From: Algoriphagus iocasae
Lineage (GTDB): Bacteria; Bacteroidota; Bacteroidia; Cytophagales; Cyclobacteriaceae
Reading direction: 5' to 3'
DNA length: 64,000 bases
NCBI RefSeq assembly: GCF_014206875.1
Contig: NZ_JACIJO010000002.1
Coordinates: 868,001-932,000 of the forward strand
Below are positions 44,495 to 54,852 of the stretch, one piece after another (position 1 is the first letter of the stretch; each line of letters starts with the position of its first letter). A program made the translations under genes and the position numbers. The notes under the pieces are model-generated. The model did not search any database, was not told the origin of the DNA, and worked only from the letters and a program-made list of their open reading frames with translations.

Positions 44495-44678
44495 TTGCTA
44501 TTTGTGTCCGTTCGTTCTTCAATCAACGATGCCAACCAAAAATTTGGTGATTTTAGCTTTTACTTCCCCGGAATGCTTTTGTGCTAATGTGTGATAGTTT
44601 TCAATAACTTCGAAGCCTGCTGGGAGTCAATATTATACAGTTTATTTTTAGAGCAATTAACGGGTACATTGACCAAAA

Positions 44679-45544
44679 TTAGCTCATAGGTAGATAGATC
44701 TTGAAGGTAGTCCCTAGCCCCTCAGTACTTTCCATTTTAATTTCACCTTGGTGAGCTTTGATGATATCATAAGAAAGGGATAAACCTAACCCTGTGCCTT
44801 GACCAGTTGGTTTGGTTGTAAAGAAGGGCTGAAGGATTTTGTCTTTGATGGATTCGGGGATGCCTTTACCATTGTCTTTTACAGAAATCTCAATTCCATT
44901 TTCAGTTTTCTTAGTGCTGACAAGGACTTCTGGTTGATAGCCTTCGTCGCTATGGTTATCAGGACCTGATTTCGCTTTCTCATCGACCGCATAAAATGCA
45001 TTATTAACCAAGTTCAAAATGACCCGCCCGATACCCGAAGCCACGACATTTACCATTGGCAAGTTTGGGTCCAATTCTAGTTTAAAATCTGCATTGAAGG
45101 ATTTGTCTTTGGCCCTTAAACCATGATAAGAAAGCCGACATATTCATCGGCCAGCGCATTTAAATCAGTCAGGACTTTTTCGCCTTTTTTGGCCCTGCTA
45201 TGCTCCAGCATTCCTTTCACGATCGCATCTGCCAACTTGCCGTGATGGTTGATTTTGGCGAGGTTTTCTTTGAGGTCTTTCCCGATAAATTTCGCTTCTT
45301 CAATATCCCCTTTCTCTAATTCCTTATTCATCTCATCTACCAGTTCTTCACTTTCTTCAGAAAAATTATTCACAAAATTCAACAGGTTTTGAATCTCATG
45401 GGCAATGCCAGCGGTAAGTTCACCAAGCGAAGCCATCTTCTCGGATTGAATGAGTTGGGCTTGGGTGGATTTGAGTTCAGAATAGGCTTTTTCGATTTCT
45501 TTAGCTTGAGCAAGTTCCCGGTCTCTTACCTTGTCTCTTTCTTT
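44679..45544 (-). pseudogene. Truncated and frameshifted histidine kinase core
   Basis: The frame begins right after a TAA (45545-45547) with a coiled coil (DRELAQAKEIEKAYSELKST), then MASLGELTAGIAHEIQN and the DHp domain. The canonical NPLNF reads NLLNF here. Near 45136 one C is missing (GTC-GGC for GTC-CGG), which ends the first frame at 45116. The HATPase continues in the next frame (LSYHGLRAKDKSF; G2 GQGTGLGLSLSYDII) to a stop at 44679. There is no start codon before the DHp methionine and no sensor part, so this is a 3' kinase remnant left beside the DUF6090 gene, probably by recombination with one of the paralogous kinases. Confidence 0.82.
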
Positions 45545-46317
45545 TTAATCAATTCTTCCTTTATCATTTTTAGAGTTGTGTTTAAAAAGTCTTTTAAGTT
45601 CAATTCGTTTATTGAAACATAATCATTGTTGTGTTTGTGATGCCAAATTTGATTCTCAAATTCTAAATATTCCTGCTCAGATAATTTGAACTTAAATGGA
45701 GATTTTTCTTGGTAGTTCTTGAGATAATTTTTCCTGTCAAATGGCAGTTTTTTGGTGAGATCTCCATTTGCTAAGGGGAAACGTTTCATCAAAAATGGCA
45801 TTAAGTTCATTGTATAATTATCTGATCTAAAAAGAATATCCTCCTCTTGATCTACCAAGAGTGTCAGCCAATTTACAATCTGAGTTCGTAAGGCATCATT
45901 TTTCAAAAGAGTCAGTTTTCCTGAATTGACGATTTCGCTAGACACTCCTGTTTGGGCATCAAAAGAATTAAAAGTGCCAATCCTTACGAGCAGGTCATCC
46001 AACAGTTCAGGATCATTTTCAAGGGCATTTGATCGTATCAGATGGGTGAGTTGCACACTGGCCTCGGTTACTTTTTGATTGATAGTGATGCTAAAGTTTA
46101 ATTCCTCCAGATTATTTTCGAATTCATTTTTTAGCCCTTCGAGTATTTCCAATTCTTCATTACTTTCAATTCGTTGCTGATTCCAGGAATTGATCTGTAA
46201 AGCAATTAAAATCCCAATGGTAACTAATAGGATTTCCCCCAGAGCATATACTAAATACTGGGTCACCCGATTTTGGGAAAGAAGTTTTTGGCGGATTTTG
46301 CGGAAGATTGATATCAA
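45526..46317 (-). CDS. DUF6090 family membrane protein
   Basis: The frame is open from an ATG at 46371, inside the end of the upstream kinase gene. DUF6090 proteins start near the motif ISIFRKIRQKLL, so I prefer the TTG at 46315-46317, 4 bases after the kinase stop. One membrane helix follows (YALGEILLVTIGILIALQIN), then a mostly helical extracytoplasmic domain of about 220 residues (NEELEILEGLKNEFENNLEE; SSEIVNSGKLTLLKNDALR). The family is widespread in Bacteroidota and of unknown function. Its end overlaps the kinase remnant by 19 bases in a different frame, with an A-rich tract (aaaaagaaagag) at the overlap. Confidence 0.78.
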   Translation of the reverse strand: MISIFRKIRQKLLSQNRVTQYLVYALGEILLVTIGILIALQINSWNQQRIESNEELEILEGLKNEFENNLEELNFSITINQKVTEASVQLTHLIRSNALENDPELLDDLLVRIGTFNSFDAQTGVSSEIVNSGKLTLLKNDALRTQIVNWLTLLVDQEEDILFRSDNYTMNLMPFLMKRFPLANGDLTKKLPFDRKNYLKNYQEKSPFKFKLSEQEYLEFENQIWHHKHNNDYVSINELNLKDFLNTTLKMIKEELIKKKETR

Positions 46318-46321
46318 TCTA

Positions 46322-48472
46322 CTATGGATTAGTAAGTTGAATAATAAATTTTGTTCCTTTTCCTTCTTCACTTTCCACCTTCATCTCGCCTCCATGCGCT
46401 TTTATAATATCATAGCTTAAAGACAAGCCCAATCCTGTTCCAGAACCTGTCGGCTTAGTAGTAAAGAAAGGCTGGAAAATTTTTTCTTTGATAGAGTCGG
46501 GAATGCCGTTTCCATTGTCTTGGACAGAAAGCTCCACTCCATTTTCAGTTTTTTTGCTGCTGACAATAACTTTTGGTTGGAATCCTTCGATTCCTAATTT
46601 GGATTTCTCATTGACGGCATAAAAGGCATTGTTGACTAAATTAAGAATGACCCGGCCGATGTCTTGAGGAACCACTGTCACTTTGGGTAATTGTTCATCT
46701 AGACCAATTTCAAAGTCCGCATTAAATGCCTTGTCTTTAGCTCTAATTCCATGATAGGATAGTCGTAAAAATTCATTGGCAAGCAAATTCAAATCAGTAG
46801 GAACTTTTTCTCTATCATTGGACCGACTATGTTCCAGCATTCCTTTTACAATGGAGTCAGCACGCTTTCCATGTAATCTTATTCTGGAAAGATTTTGTTT
46901 AATTTCATCGCCAATGGATTTTGCTTCTTCAAATTCACCTTTTTCCAATTCCTCCTTCATTTCATCTACCAATTCCTCACTTACTTCGGAGAAGTTGTTC
47001 ACAAAGTTGAGAGGGTTTTGGATTTCATGGGCAATTCCCGCAGTTAGTTCACCCAAAGAGGCCATTTTTTCAGATTGGATCAATTGAGCCTGGGTAGATT
47101 TCAATTTTTCATAAGCAGAGACAACATTTTCTCTTTGAATGCGGATTTCCTCCTTTTGGGTTTGTAAAAGACGGTTGGCCTTTTGCTTGCTTAAATTGTT
47201 TCTATACAGGTATAAACTAATAATTACCAGCATGATTAAAGCGACCAAAGAAGCCACTATTATAATTTTCTGGTTAAATACAGCCGCGTTTTTCAGTTCA
47301 GTATCTTGTTGTAGGATTTTAATCTCAGCTTCTTTTTTGTCCAATTGAAATTCGAATTGAAGCTGTTGAATCATCTTTTCGGTACTGGTTTTTGCAATGA
47401 TTTCTTTGACAGATTTAACATTGACTTCATTATCATAAGCCGCTTTATAATTTCCTAACTGGGCCTGTGATTGTGCTAGGTTTTGATAAATTTCTACTAA
47501 TTCACTCTTGGCGTCAATTTCTATTGCCAAAGGTTTGGCACTTTCTAAGCTAGTGATAGCTTCTTCATAATTTTGTTGCAATTTCTGAGTTTTTGCCAAG
47601 CCAATAAGGCTTTGAATCATTTCAAATTTGGCATCAGACTTTTCGGAAATATCCATTGCCCTTTTGTGAAATTCATAAGCTTTAGAGAAATTCCCTAAAA
47701 TGGAGTTTATCTCGCCAAGTTGAGTTAAGGGAAATGTGGCGTCAAGGGTTCCATCACAAAGTCCCAAAGCCACTTCATGAAAATAGGTGGCAGAATCGTA
47801 TTTAGATTCCAAAAAGTATACTTCTCCAATATTCATTGCTGCAATTGCCATACCTGACTCGAGGTTGATTTCTTCAAATACCTCAAGGGATTTTTTGAAG
47901 GTTGTCAATGCTTCATTGAATGTATCGCTGTTTTTGCTGTAGACTGTCCCGATATTATTGAGGGATGTTCCTATTCTTAATTTATTGTCGAGTTGTTCTG
48001 AGATTTTAAGAGATTTGAAATGGAGTTCTAAAGCTTTCGTATTGTTTCCAAGCAAATAATAAATAGAACCTAGATTGCTTAGGATATTTGCTTCGCCGGT
48101 TTTATCCTGAATTTCTTCGTAAAACTTCAAAGCCTCCTGAAAATTTAGAATTGCTTCTTTATAGTTTCCCTGTTGGGCATAGGCTCTACCTTTGGCATTG
48201 TGACTGTCCGCTAATCCCTTTTTATAGTTTAATTCAGTAGCCAGTTGAATAGCCTCATCAAAGTAATCAAAAGCTCCTTTTAAATCTGAGCCTAAGAGTT
48301 CAATTCCCAAGTCGACATACCGATTAACTTTTGAACTGTCATCTTTTGAAGCTTCTATAGAACTCAATAAACTGTCGGGCCTAGAAGTTTGTGCTTTGCT
48401 TTTGTTTATATGAAAATAAGAAAGCAGGATTAAAAAGAGGATGTACTTTTTGGTAGTCAAAAATCGATTCAT
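46322..48472 (-). CDS. TPR sensor histidine kinase
   Basis: The 716-residue protein has a signal peptide (ending INKSKAQ), then about eight TPRs (45-370; NNIGTVYSKNSDTFNEALTT is one), then a membrane helix (IIIVASLVALIMLVIISLYL). A coiled coil leads to DHp IAHEIQNPLNFVNNFSEV and an intact HATPase: N box LVNNAFYAV, G1 VQDNGNGIPD, G2 GSGTGLGLSLSYDII. It has no receiver domain and no adjacent regulator. A DUF6090 gene follows within a few bases, so the two may be co-transcribed. Confidence 0.9.
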   Translation of the reverse strand: MNRFLTTKKYILFLILLSYFHINKSKAQTSRPDSLLSSIEASKDDSSKVNRYVDLGIELLGSDLKGAFDYFDEAIQLATELNYKKGLADSHNAKGRAYAQQGNYKEAILNFQEALKFYEEIQDKTGEANILSNLGSIYYLLGNNTKALELHFKSLKISEQLDNKLRIGTSLNNIGTVYSKNSDTFNEALTTFKKSLEVFEEINLESGMAIAAMNIGEVYFLESKYDSATYFHEVALGLCDGTLDATFPLTQLGEINSILGNFSKAYEFHKRAMDISEKSDAKFEMIQSLIGLAKTQKLQQNYEEAITSLESAKPLAIEIDAKSELVEIYQNLAQSQAQLGNYKAAYDNEVNVKSVKEIIAKTSTEKMIQQLQFEFQLDKKEAEIKILQQDTELKNAAVFNQKIIIVASLVALIMLVIISLYLYRNNLSKQKANRLLQTQKEEIRIQRENVVSAYEKLKSTQAQLIQSEKMASLGELTAGIAHEIQNPLNFVNNFSEVSEELVDEMKEELEKGEFEEAKSIGDEIKQNLSRIRLHGKRADSIVKGMLEHSRSNDREKVPTDLNLLANEFLRLSYHGIRAKDKAFNADFEIGLDEQLPKVTVVPQDIGRVILNLVNNAFYAVNEKSKLGIEGFQPKVIVSSKKTENGVELSVQDNGNGIPDSIKEKIFQPFFTTKPTGSGTGLGLSLSYDIIKAHGGEMKVESEEGKGTKFIIQLTNP

Positions 48473-48627
48473 ATTACCTTTGTAAATGCAAATTCATTGG
48501 CTTTGTTCTGATTGGTAGTCTTCTACTTTTTATCTCTATCGTTTAAAGACTTCATTTTTATTTAGAATACACTACCTCATTTCTTCGCTTTGTCTAGCTG
48601 AATTTTATCACTTATAATTTAAGAAAA

Positions 48628-48658
48628 GAAACGTATGAAATACTATTCCATACGTTTC
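48628..48658 (-). terminator. Rho-independent terminator of the giant subtilase gene
   Basis: A perfect 10-bp stem gaaacgtatg (48628-48637) / catacgtttc (48649-48658) with an 11-base loop. On the minus strand the stem is followed by ttttctt. It lies about 25 bp past the stop at 48682. Confidence 0.88.
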
Positions 48659-48681
48659 AAAAAGAGCTATTTCTCAAATAA

Positions 48682-51600
48682 TTAATGGTCTTTGATCACA
48701 TTGACCGTTTTAATGCCTTTCACGGTATTGACATGAATCACATAAAGACCCATATGCATCTGAGAGAAATCTAATTCCAGTCGACTTTCATTTTCATACC
48801 AAGTTTTTGGCATGTGCTGGATTCTTCCCATAGCATCCAAAATAACCAGTGAGTAATCAGTCGGTTCTTCCAAAACAAGACCTTTTAGATCTAGATTTAA
48901 TTTGTCTTTGACTGGATTTGGATAAGCTATTAAGTGAGATGAAGTTTCTTCTCTTTGTAGATTTGTCATTCCCTCAGATATCACTATTTCAGTGACTGTT
49001 TCGCCTAATAATGGATTAATCCTGGCATTTTCAAAATTTGAAGCTTTTGGACGAATAGCTATAGCCTGAGATGCCCAATGCTCACTCTCAGAGGCTGTCG
49101 CACTTAAATCTCCTGTTTCTCCAGGCTCACTTTGAATAAAGTAAGACATCATGTTAGAGGTTAAGCCTTGTTGATCATTTGGATCATCGTAAACTTCAAT
49201 AGTACCGGCTGGTCCTGTCCATGTTGAATTTTTCTTATTGGAATAGAATAACATCACCATGGTATTACAATCAATAGTAGTAAGTGATGGTGCAGTTCCA
49301 ATTAATCCTTGAGGTCCAGTTGCTCCAGTAAACGTTACAATTGGTCCATCAGGATGTTCCACGTCAGCACCACTAATTCGTGAAATGCCCATCGTCCATT
49401 TAGGAGCTTGTTTGATCCTGAATTGATAATTTTCAGGTTCATTGTTAGCCTTGACAATTTTGTAAAAAGTGACTATCGCTAATTGATTCTCTTGGTTAAC
49501 TCTCTGGATACGGACCCAATCTTTATCTAGTGGAGTCACGGATGGGGCTTCGCCTTTTTCAAACATCAATCCTACAATCAATAAATCACCGACTTTTGTA
49601 TTTGCAGGCCTTTTAATTGTAGCAGGGTTACTTGTATTACCTGATCCCATTGCCGTTTCAAAATCTCCTATTATCGGAGCTTCATTGATACAGCCAACGA
49701 TGAGTAATGATTCAGGTTCTGAAGTGACTTGTTCATAATTTTCATTTCCGATAAAGGTTGCTTTAACTTGGTAGGTACCAGGGAAAATAGGAGCAATTGG
49801 ACTCGGTCCATAACTAGTTTCCCCTACTCCAGAGTATTCTATGATAATTAGATTAGGATCTAAAACATCCTCAATTCCCCCAATTCCATAAGCGAAGGCG
49901 GTTGCTTCGATCGGAGCTCCATTGTATTCAAACCTTCCTCCAGTTACTGAAACAGTCGGAGTTGCCTTATCGACCGATAAAAGGCCTTTGTTAATATTTA
50001 CTAGACTATAATTTGAAGGTTCTACAAAAGTAATCGTTGGGTCAATCTCATAAATTCCAGCATTGATTACCCCATTACTTTCATAGTATGTGCTCTCCTT
50101 GAGAAGTTTATAGGAAATAGAGCTGATAACAGACTCTTCGTTATCCTCAATGGTTACTTCATTGCCATCTATATCAAGGAAATTGGTACTAATCGCAAAA
50201 CCATCAAACTCAGTTTTGTACTCAGGAGCTGCTTCTCCATAATTAATCATATCTGGTATTGCCGATGTGCTTGCATCTAGAGGTGCTGGATTTATGGTAA
50301 GATCTGCTGGTAGGTAAGATGAAATGTAGTTTCTGGATTCGTAGGTTCCAGGAATAATTAAATGGTTACCAACATCTGTTCCAGTGACCATATTGACGGA
50401 GAAGAATTCAAGATTGAAATCATCATCATTTTCGCCAATTTCTTCACCGAAGTCATAGTACTTACCTATTTCCGAATTTTCTCCCTCTTCGGCCAACTCC
50501 AAATCTGCTTCACCAAAAATCACAAGGTTATCTCCTGCTTCTGGTGCTTCTTCGCCACCACTGCTGTTGATGATTGTACGAGAATTAATAATGATTCTTC
50601 CATTGATCATCGTACGTGCATTGATGATGATACGGCCATTGATAATGATTCTTCCATTGATCAAGGTTCTAGCGTTGATCATTGTTCTAGCATTGATAAT
50701 TGGTCGACCATTTATGCTGACAGTTTTGAGTTCCTGATTTAGAGGATCATCAAGGTATTCAAGGAATGATGTAGCCGGCACATCAAATGCAGAATTGATA
50801 ATCGGTCTACCATTGATGATGATTCGGCCATTAATCATTGTTCTAGCATTTATGATGGTTCGGCTACTTACCATAAAGCTTTTATTGATAAAGCTGTTTT
50901 TGTTGATAATTATCCTACCATTAAAAATTCCCAGTGGAAGGCTGTTATCTCCTTCTCTTTTGGCTAATTCTAGATCCTGCATGTACTCAGCCAGAATACT
51001 ATTCTTCAAATCTTCGATGTTATTTATTTTTACTACACCTTCAGACTCAATAAGTTCCTCAGGAATAATAACTTCAAATTCAATCGCATCGCTGATTGAC
51101 TCTCCATATTCTAGAGCAAGATCGCCCACCAGATCAACAGGTTTTATGGTGATAGGTAATGCTTCTACAGTAATAATTCCTGGTCCATAATTTCCGAAGG
51201 AATTATTAGTCCCGTCGTAGAAGAGAGTTCCATCTTCCTGCAAAACACCTACATAATTATAGAAATCTGAGAAAGTAACACCTGGTACAGCATGAGAAGC
51301 TGTGATTATATAAGTTCCAACTTCAGCCAAATCTCCAGTAATCGTACTAGATAGAGAAACGAGTTGTAAGGAAGGGTCAGGATTTTCTGGATCAAGAGTC
51401 AGCCCAACATCCTCTAGGGTTAGTTCACTCAACACCCAATTGTTATCCACTCTTTCAAACACACTTGCAGTAAATGGCTCTATAACTTGCGCGTATTTTT
51501 TAGTCTGGTCATCTGCTCTGATTGCAATGGTCTTTTTAACGATATCAAAGAAGTATTCCGGACCAGCGGTTCCACCATCTTCATTAGTTTCAGAGATTGC

Positions 51601-54600
51601 ATTATTTACTACTGTGACACCAGGATTACCCTCAAACGTTGGTACTGTTACAGTCAAATATCCAGTTCCAAATTCATCTTCTCCATAAATGGCTTCAAGC
51701 TGCTCTTCTCTCAAATAAACGTTCGAACCTTCGTATAGATTGGTTCCTGTAATAATCAATTGAAATTCAGCCTCTCCCGGGTTTATTCCTTCTTCGTATA
51801 CTAACTCTATATTGTCTGGGTTTGGAGTAGCGAGGGTCAATAATGCTCTATCAGCCCTCACAAGTCCTGATCCTGATTTGAAATCTTCACCGGATTCATG
51901 CATGTCTTGAGCAGTAGACTTTAAAACTCTCCGGATGTCTTCTGGTAAGCTGACACCTGCCTCGCCAACCCAATCCGTTGGTTTGGTTTCAGGATAATAT
52001 TTTATGCGAGCCTGCATCACCAAGGATGCAAGGGCAGCGGCATGAGGAGCAGCAGCAGATGTTCCATAGAAGTTTGGAAAATCATCTCCTTCAAGATTTG
52101 GAGCTCCAAAGTTTACAGTAGTATTCACTCCATTGGGCGCTGTAAAATCTGGCTTGGCTCTAACGACACCATTGGTGGTTGTACCTCCTCTTGAGGAGAA
52201 AGAAGCCACGGTAAAAGGCTCTGTTCCACTAGGAACTAATGCTGGGTCAAATCCAAAAACAGAAGTGTTTGCATAAAGAACGGCACCCACAGTCATAGCA
52301 CCCTCTGAATTTGCATGTCCTACAATTGAGGAAGCGTTGATTCCATTTGTATCATTTGGATCCAATTCACCTCTGTAAACAATATATTTAAACTTGATTC
52401 CCAAATTGGAATCCATATCAGAACAGCTTTCGCACTCCCTTGCAATTACTAGATCAATAGTAGTTGGTTCTGATATTGTAAAAGAAAGAATTTCTATAGG
52501 GTCACCATTTGAATTGTCTCTGTTAAAGCCAAATAATGGAACATCGAAATCTTTTAGGTAAATATCAAGGTCATATAAACTACCTACCTGATCAACTGAA
52601 TAAAGAGGGTCTTCCCACTGTAGCGCAATCATATAAACTGCAGGGCCATTTTGACCTGGGAAAACGTTAATAGATTGGGTGGTATTTCCATTACTAAATT
52701 GATGAACTCGGCCTCCATCCCAAGTTCCACTATTTAATGGTAATTGAATATTTTCATCAATCGTTGGAGTAAATAATCCCTCAAAACTTTTGCTTCCAAA
52801 ATTTCCTGCCGAAGTGAAATAAGATATTCCATTAGCGGTTACCTCATTCACTGCTCTCGCGACTTTACCATCACTAAAAATAGGCTCAGTCATATAGGAT
52901 ATATCGTCTACTAATATATTACTACCTGCAGCAGCCATATCCCGTATACCTTGTGCAAAATCACCTGCTGTAAGAACCCCTGTTCTGAAACCAAGTTCCG
53001 CGCCTGGAGCAACATCATGAATAATCTGCATCATAGCACGACCTTCGTCTGTTCCAGTCCCAAATCGACTTGGCATATCTCTTAAAAAGTAAGTGTTTTC
53101 AGGTAAATCACCATTGGAAATATCCGTGGCCAATGTATTGACTCCAGCATCTGTACGAGTGGCGTAACTATCTGATAAAACACCGATTTTTATCCCTGTT
53201 CCATCGATAGGTTGATCTCCTTCAAAATGAGAATACCCTGCTCTTACTAAATTGGAGCGCATTACCCGGTCCCCTTGAGTTGTTGTTGCTCCTTTATTGG
53301 CAACTGGAGGAATAGCAGGGCGAACGTAATTCAGGGTTTCTGGGAATTGATTTAATTCCAATAATTTTTCTATCGGGAAAAATCCTGCGATGATCAAAGA
53401 ATTTGGATCTTGTTTTAGTTCTTCTTCCAATGGCGTAACAAATCCCAAGGATTCAAGAATTGCCTTTGCCTCCGAAAATTTATCCTTTATATAGATTGCC
53501 TCAATCAGTACCTCATTGCCGTAAATATAAAATACCTCATTAGACACCACTGTTTGACCTTGTTCAAAGATTTCTTGGAGGGCACTTAATTCAGAACCAA
53601 TCAGGTCATAAACTTTACCTTGGGTACAAATTCCAAAAATCTGACGGTCATTTACTGTCACTTTGAAAGTTTCAGTACTTCCGCAATTTCCGAAAGTAGA
53701 AACCACAATTTCATCTCCATCAGTGACTAAAATAGATTCTGGGCTTTCTATGGTTTCGCCATTACGAGTAAAAATCAAGGTCTCAATTTCCACATTGACA
53801 AAATCATAAAGATTAGCAATAGCTGTATTTCCCCCATTTTCTGTACTGCAGAGTACAGCATCCACAACCGATAGTACTGGTGGTGTAACCAAGCTTACGT
53901 TAAGAGTACATTCAGTTGGAGCACAAGCTCCAAAATTGTCAATTTTAACAGAAACACTTCCGGAACTAGCCCAATTCACTGTAATCGTATTGGAGTTCTC
54001 TCCTGAGATTATTTCTCCATCTCCAGATAAGGACCATATGTATGAAAGGGCTCCGGATGGAACGCTGTAAGTAGCTGATGAACCGGCACAAACTTCCATT
54101 TCACCCTCGATACTACATTCTGCATCAAAGTCAATTACTTCTGCTGCGGCTTGAACGGAGGCACTTTGACTACCAACAGATTTGCCATTTAAAGAAACAA
54201 CACGTGTATGGTAAGGCGAGCCGTTAATACTGGAAGCAGAGTTTCCTTGACCCCAATCTAGTGCATTCGCAATGTGACCTCCCCAAGCAATAACAGCAGT
54301 GTTATTTGCTCCATTTCCAGTATTTACAGAAAATGTAATACTTAATCTCGTGATTGTACTGTTTGATAAATTTGATTCTTGTAACAGATAGCTGAGATTA
54401 GTAATCGTCCCACCATAAATTGCAATGTTCTTTTCCTCTTGGGAAAGTTGATTAAAGCTTGAAAATGGTTGTGGAGTGCCCTTAGGAATTGGGATAGCTG
54501 CATAATTTGGGTTACGAGAGCTAGGAACGACTTCTTCACAGATTCTATCGAAACTAGTGATGTAGTCGATCGCATTTTTATTGTCCTTACTTGTGTCCCA

Positions 54601-54852
54601 TTCAATTACCACTGTATGTGAACCGGGTTTTAATTTTGAAATCGTAAGACGATAAGGAATGGATTGCCCTTCAAAGAAATGGCTGTTTCCAGAATTAGAA
54701 TTTCCAGAGGACCAAGTTACCGGGCTGATGGGGTCTTTTTCAAATCCTCCGTTTTGGCCTTGTTCCAATTTAATATTTTGGCCAAAAGTCAAATTTGATA
54801 AGAGTACTAAAAGTAAGATTAACCCTTTGTCGATAGGTAGGAACTTTTGCAT
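48682..54852 (-). CDS. Giant T9SS-secreted subtilisin-like protease with MBG domains
   Basis: The 2056-residue protein has a signal peptide (ending TFGQN) and a PKD-like Ig domain about 245-320 (CAGSSATYSVPSGALSYIWS). Its S8-family peptidase spans about 545-1015: Asp in GIKIGVLSDSYATR, a divergent His region DEGRAMMQIIHDVAPGA, and Ser in FYGTSAAAPHAAALAS. A series of MBG/YDG-like beta domains with TINPA/ITIKPVD strands fills about 1090-1740, interrupted by a hexapeptide repeat block at 1306-1428. A further beta domain follows, and the C-terminus is a T9SS type A sorting signal (AYPNPVKDKLNLDLKG to GLYVIHVNTVKG). It should be delivered across the outer membrane and attached or released. Monocistronic with its own terminator. 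Confidence 0.9.
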   Translation of the reverse strand: MQKFLPIDKGLILLLVLLSNLTFGQNIKLEQGQNGGFEKDPISPVTWSSGNSNSGNSHFFEGQSIPYRLTISKLKPGSHTVVIEWDTSKDNKNAIDYITSFDRICEEVVPSSRNPNYAAIPIPKGTPQPFSSFNQLSQEEKNIAIYGGTITNLSYLLQESNLSNSTITRLSITFSVNTGNGANNTAVIAWGGHIANALDWGQGNSASSINGSPYHTRVVSLNGKSVGSQSASVQAAAEVIDFDAECSIEGEMEVCAGSSATYSVPSGALSYIWSLSGDGEIISGENSNTITVNWASSGSVSVKIDNFGACAPTECTLNVSLVTPPVLSVVDAVLCSTENGGNTAIANLYDFVNVEIETLIFTRNGETIESPESILVTDGDEIVVSTFGNCGSTETFKVTVNDRQIFGICTQGKVYDLIGSELSALQEIFEQGQTVVSNEVFYIYGNEVLIEAIYIKDKFSEAKAILESLGFVTPLEEELKQDPNSLIIAGFFPIEKLLELNQFPETLNYVRPAIPPVANKGATTTQGDRVMRSNLVRAGYSHFEGDQPIDGTGIKIGVLSDSYATRTDAGVNTLATDISNGDLPENTYFLRDMPSRFGTGTDEGRAMMQIIHDVAPGAELGFRTGVLTAGDFAQGIRDMAAAGSNILVDDISYMTEPIFSDGKVARAVNEVTANGISYFTSAGNFGSKSFEGLFTPTIDENIQLPLNSGTWDGGRVHQFSNGNTTQSINVFPGQNGPAVYMIALQWEDPLYSVDQVGSLYDLDIYLKDFDVPLFGFNRDNSNGDPIEILSFTISEPTTIDLVIARECESCSDMDSNLGIKFKYIVYRGELDPNDTNGINASSIVGHANSEGAMTVGAVLYANTSVFGFDPALVPSGTEPFTVASFSSRGGTTTNGVVRAKPDFTAPNGVNTTVNFGAPNLEGDDFPNFYGTSAAAPHAAALASLVMQARIKYYPETKPTDWVGEAGVSLPEDIRRVLKSTAQDMHESGEDFKSGSGLVRADRALLTLATPNPDNIELVYEEGINPGEAEFQLIITGTNLYEGSNVYLREEQLEAIYGEDEFGTGYLTVTVPTFEGNPGVTVVNNAISETNEDGGTAGPEYFFDIVKKTIAIRADDQTKKYAQVIEPFTASVFERVDNNWVLSELTLEDVGLTLDPENPDPSLQLVSLSSTITGDLAEVGTYIITASHAVPGVTFSDFYNYVGVLQEDGTLFYDGTNNSFGNYGPGIITVEALPITIKPVDLVGDLALEYGESISDAIEFEVIIPEELIESEGVVKINNIEDLKNSILAEYMQDLELAKREGDNSLPLGIFNGRIIINKNSFINKSFMVSSRTIINARTMINGRIIINGRPIINSAFDVPATSFLEYLDDPLNQELKTVSINGRPIINARTMINARTLINGRIIINGRIIINARTMINGRIIINSRTIINSSGGEEAPEAGDNLVIFGEADLELAEEGENSEIGKYYDFGEEIGENDDDFNLEFFSVNMVTGTDVGNHLIIPGTYESRNYISSYLPADLTINPAPLDASTSAIPDMINYGEAAPEYKTEFDGFAISTNFLDIDGNEVTIEDNEESVISSISYKLLKESTYYESNGVINAGIYEIDPTITFVEPSNYSLVNINKGLLSVDKATPTVSVTGGRFEYNGAPIEATAFAYGIGGIEDVLDPNLIIIEYSGVGETSYGPSPIAPIFPGTYQVKATFIGNENYEQVTSEPESLLIVGCINEAPIIGDFETAMGSGNTSNPATIKRPANTKVGDLLIVGLMFEKGEAPSVTPLDKDWVRIQRVNQENQLAIVTFYKIVKANNEPENYQFRIKQAPKWTMGISRISGADVEHPDGPIVTFTGATGPQGLIGTAPSLTTIDCNTMVMLFYSNKKNSTWTGPAGTIEVYDDPNDQQGLTSNMMSYFIQSEPGETGDLSATASESEHWASQAIAIRPKASNFENARINPLLGETVTEIVISEGMTNLQREETSSHLIAYPNPVKDKLNLDLKGLVLEEPTDYSLVILDAMGRIQHMPKTWYENESRLELDFSQMHMGLYVIHVNTVKGIKTVNVIKDH
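50570..50935 (-). repeat. Two blocks of an 18-bp / six-residue repeat inside the subtilase gene
   Basis: In protein terms the unit is Asn-[Gly/Ala/Ser]-Arg-[Ile/Thr/Pro]-[Ile/Met/Leu]-Ile, as in INGRIIINGRPIINARTMIN. About nine units lie at 50570-50720 and about eight more degenerate ones at 50790-50935 (including INKNSFINKSFMV), separated by a 23-residue non-repetitive spacer. The DNA units vary at third positions, so the peptide pattern, not the DNA, is being conserved. Confidence 0.85.

Noticed and set aside
44495..44678. Coding-like relic on the minus strand (PAGFEVIENYHTLAQKHSGE, then VKAKITKFLVGIVD)
   Set aside because: About 36 codons without a start and between stops; too short to name and it could be chance.
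46318..46371. ATG start for DUF6090 inside the end of the upstream kinase
   Set aside because: It adds 18 residues not typical of the family and would need a 50-base overlap; the TTG at 46317 fits the family's N-terminus, though this is not certain.
50570..50935. Possible CRISPR-like short tandem repeats
   Set aside because: Units are 18 bp with no spacers, vary at third codon positions, and encode a regular peptide within an intact gene.
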